Shown here one piece after another: positions 13,647-15,093 of a stretch of DNA of 15,093 nt; position 1 is the first letter of the stretch, and every line of letters starts with the position of its first letter. Below the pieces are notes generated by a model, which worked only from the letters and a program-made list of their open reading frames with translations, did not search any database and was not told where the DNA came from. The DNA is taken from positions 1-15,093 of the forward strand of contig JAWOHX010000134.1 in NCBI GenBank assembly GCA_046484975.1, written 5' to 3'. Source of the stretch: JAWOHX01 sp046484975. GTDB lineage: Bacteria; Bacillota; Clostridia; DUPQ01. Position numbers and translations under genes: made by a program.

Positions 13647-14645
13647 ATGAGAAAATATAGTTTTGCCATTGTCGGAGCCACCGGGATGGTGGGAAGAACA
13701 TTCATCAAGGTACTGGAGGAACGAAACCTTCCCATCGGCCGGATTGTATTCCTTGCATCAAAACGCTCCATAGGTTCCACCATCACTTTCATGGGTGAGG
13801 AGCATGCCGTCCTTGAATTGACACCGGATTCTTTTAACCATGGTGTGGATATTGCCCTCTTCTCAGCGGGCGGCTCCACCAGCTTGCAATATGCACCCTT
13901 AGCGGCGGAGAAGGGTGTGGTTGTCATCGACAACAGCAGCGCATGGCGGATGGATCCTTCTGTTCCCCTGTTGGTACCCGAGGTGAACCCTGGCGACCTC
14001 AGGACCCATCGAGGCATCATCGCCAATCCCAATTGCTCCACCATTCAGGCAGTGGTGGTCCTGAAACCCCTGCATGACGCCTACACTCTCAGGAGGGTGG
14101 TCTATTCCACCTACCAGGCTGTTTCCGGGGCCGGGATGGCCGGATATGCGGATCTGGCCGAAGGATTGAAAGGAAATCCTCCGAAAAAATTCCCGCACCC
14201 CATCGCCAACAACTGCATCCCCCATATTGATGCTTTCCTGGATAACGGATATACTAAAGAAGAAGACAAGATGATCAGGGAGACGAGGAAGATACTGGGT
14301 TTGCCTGACTTGAGGGTGACATCCACAACTGTCCGTGTACCCGTGTTTGACTGCCACAGCGAATCCATCAACATAGAATTTGAAAAACCCTTCGACATTT
14401 CGGAATTAAAGGACCTGCTGAGAAATGCCCCGGGTGTGATTGTTCAGGATGACCCGGCAAACAATGTGTATCCCCTGGCCACCACAGCCGCAGGCAAGGA
14501 TGAGACTTTCGTCGGAAGAATCCGGAGGGATGAATCCCTGGACAGTGGCATCAACCTTTGGGTGGTTGCGGACAATATCCGTAAAGGAGCGGCAACCAAC
14601 GCCGTCCAGATTGCAGAGAAATTGATTGAAATGTGGGAAGAGTGA
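13647..14645 (+). CDS. asd: Aspartate-semialdehyde dehydrogenase
   Basis: Reduces aspartyl phosphate to aspartate semialdehyde with NADPH, the branch point to lysine/diaminopimelate, threonine and methionine. Seen in 332 residues: nucleotide-binding GATGMVGRTF (10-19), NSSAWRM with R101 for substrate, NPNCSTIQ with nucleophile C130, STYQAVSGAG (154-163), R230 and the acid/base H237 in VPVFDCHSES (usual sequence G-H-S-E, here Cys replaces Gly). Length normal. The ATG at 13647 has GGAGGG 5 bases upstream. It is the first gene behind the lysine riboswitch and dapA follows after 14 bases, so lysine supply probably sets its expression. Confidence 0.97.
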   Translation: MRKYSFAIVGATGMVGRTFIKVLEERNLPIGRIVFLASKRSIGSTITFMGEEHAVLELTPDSFNHGVDIALFSAGGSTSLQYAPLAAEKGVVVIDNSSAWRMDPSVPLLVPEVNPGDLRTHRGIIANPNCSTIQAVVVLKPLHDAYTLRRVVYSTYQAVSGAGMAGYADLAEGLKGNPPKKFPHPIANNCIPHIDAFLDNGYTKEEDKMIRETRKILGLPDLRVTSTTVRVPVFDCHSESINIEFEKPFDISELKDLLRNAPGVIVQDDPANNVYPLATTAAGKDETFVGRIRRDESLDSGINLWVVADNIRKGAATNAVQIAEKLIEMWEE

Positions 14646-14659
14646 AGGAGGAAGCGGTT

Positions 14660-15093
14660 ATGTCCAGAAAACCTGTTTTTGAAGGTGCGGCTACGGCCAT
14701 CGTGACTCCCTTCTGTGCAAAAGGAGTCGATTACGAGCAGCTTGGGAAAAGCATCCTGTTCCAGCTGGAACAGGGGATTGATGCCATCGTCGTCGCAGGA
14801 ACCACCGGAGAGGCTTCCACCATGAGCAATGAGGAGCACGAGAAGGTGATTGCATTCGCCGTCTCCCAGGTGGCAAATAGGGTTCCGGTCATCGCCGGAA
14901 CTGGAAGCAACGACACTTCCCATGCCGTACACCTGAGCCGTTATGCCCAGGAAGCGGGAGCGGATATGGTCCTGCTCGTCCCCCCGTACTACAACAAAAC
15001 AACCCAGAGAGGCCTTCTGGCACAGGATTTTGCCAGCGTCCAGGTGTTACTTTTTTGGCATCGGCATCAGGAATATTGTGCGAGGGATGATTC
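14660..15093 (+). CDS. dapA: 4-hydroxy-tetrahydrodipicolinate synthase, N-terminal part (cut by window edge)
   Basis: Condenses pyruvate with aspartate semialdehyde, the first step of the diaminopimelate/lysine branch. Visible marks: FEGAATAIVTPF, AGTTGEAST (T48, T49), VIAGTGSNDTSHAV and LLVPPYYNKTTQRGL (Y111); the Schiff-base Lys lies beyond the window. The ATG at 14660 has GGAGG 8 bases upstream and the gene follows asd by 14 bases in the same operon. From about residue 120 (base 15020) the translation stops resembling DapA: the family should continue with a helix and then ILYNVPSRT, but the frame gives VQVLLFWHRHQEYC, and neither other forward frame recovers the family. This may be a frameshift, a rearrangement or a bad contig end. 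Confidence 0.9.
   Translation, partial: MSRKPVFEGAATAIVTPFCAKGVDYEQLGKSILFQLEQGIDAIVVAGTTGEASTMSNEEHEKVIAFAVSQVANRVPVIAGTGSNDTSHAVHLSRYAQEAGADMVLLVPPYYNKTTQRGLLAQDFASVQVLLFWHRHQEYCARDD

Noticed and set aside
13544..14044. A 166-residue minus-strand reading frame running through the asd leader and start
   Set aside because: It crosses the riboswitch terminator and lies antisense to the conserved start of asd, so it is a shadow frame.

Overview
The window looks like a chromosomal segment from an anaerobic, fermentative member of the Clostridia. The signs are an NAD-linked [FeFe]-hydrogenase, a 45-residue SCIFF (ranthipeptide-type) precursor, the spoIID-like/queA/tgt/yajC/secDF neighbourhood typical of that class, and a lysine riboswitch ahead of asd-dapA. 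Both ends of the window cut genes. No rRNA, tRNA, CRISPR array or complete mobile element was seen.

Layout, left to right. (1) 1-3963, minus strand: a hydrogenase operon, NuoE-like -> NuoF-like -> [FeFe] catalytic subunit -> aldo/keto reductase (cut at base 1). It is driven by a good sigma-A promoter with a Rex-type NADH/NAD+ sensing operator just downstream of the likely transcription start. This block is visibly more AT-rich than the rest. (2) 3972-7199, minus strand: secD-secF followed closely by a nucleoside hydrolase, behind a near-consensus promoter and a terminator-like hairpin that begins about ten bases after the predicted start. (3) 7203-8579, minus strand: a tight three-gene operon of scfA (SCIFF peptide), a gamma-class carbonic anhydrase-like protein and an HD-domain hydrolase. 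The radical SAM maturase usually found beside scfA is not here. (4) 8618-9181, plus strand: a decayed NlpC/P60 peptidase pseudogene. (5) 9172-13361, minus strand: spoIID-like -> queA -> tgt -> yajC, ending at a strong intrinsic terminator. (6) 13349-15093, plus strand: promoter, lysine riboswitch, antiterminator/terminator switch, asd, dapA (cut by the window end, and no longer DapA-like over its last ~75 bases).

How the genes work together: the hydrogenase operon disposes of reducing equivalents as H2 (or runs in reverse) and is probably de-repressed at high NADH. SecD, SecF and YajC form the auxiliary module of the Sec translocon. QueA and Tgt carry out consecutive steps of queuosine tRNA modification. 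Asd and DapA start the diaminopimelate/lysine branch and are probably shut off by lysine through the riboswitch. The spoIID-like and asd promoters face away from each other and overlap in their -35 regions.

The observations most worth a second look are the SCIFF gene separated from any maturase, the compact hydrogenase lacking the extra Fe-S domains of bifurcating relatives, the hairpin at the start of the secDF transcript, and the abrupt loss of DapA similarity at the right edge. I found no convincing wholly new system.
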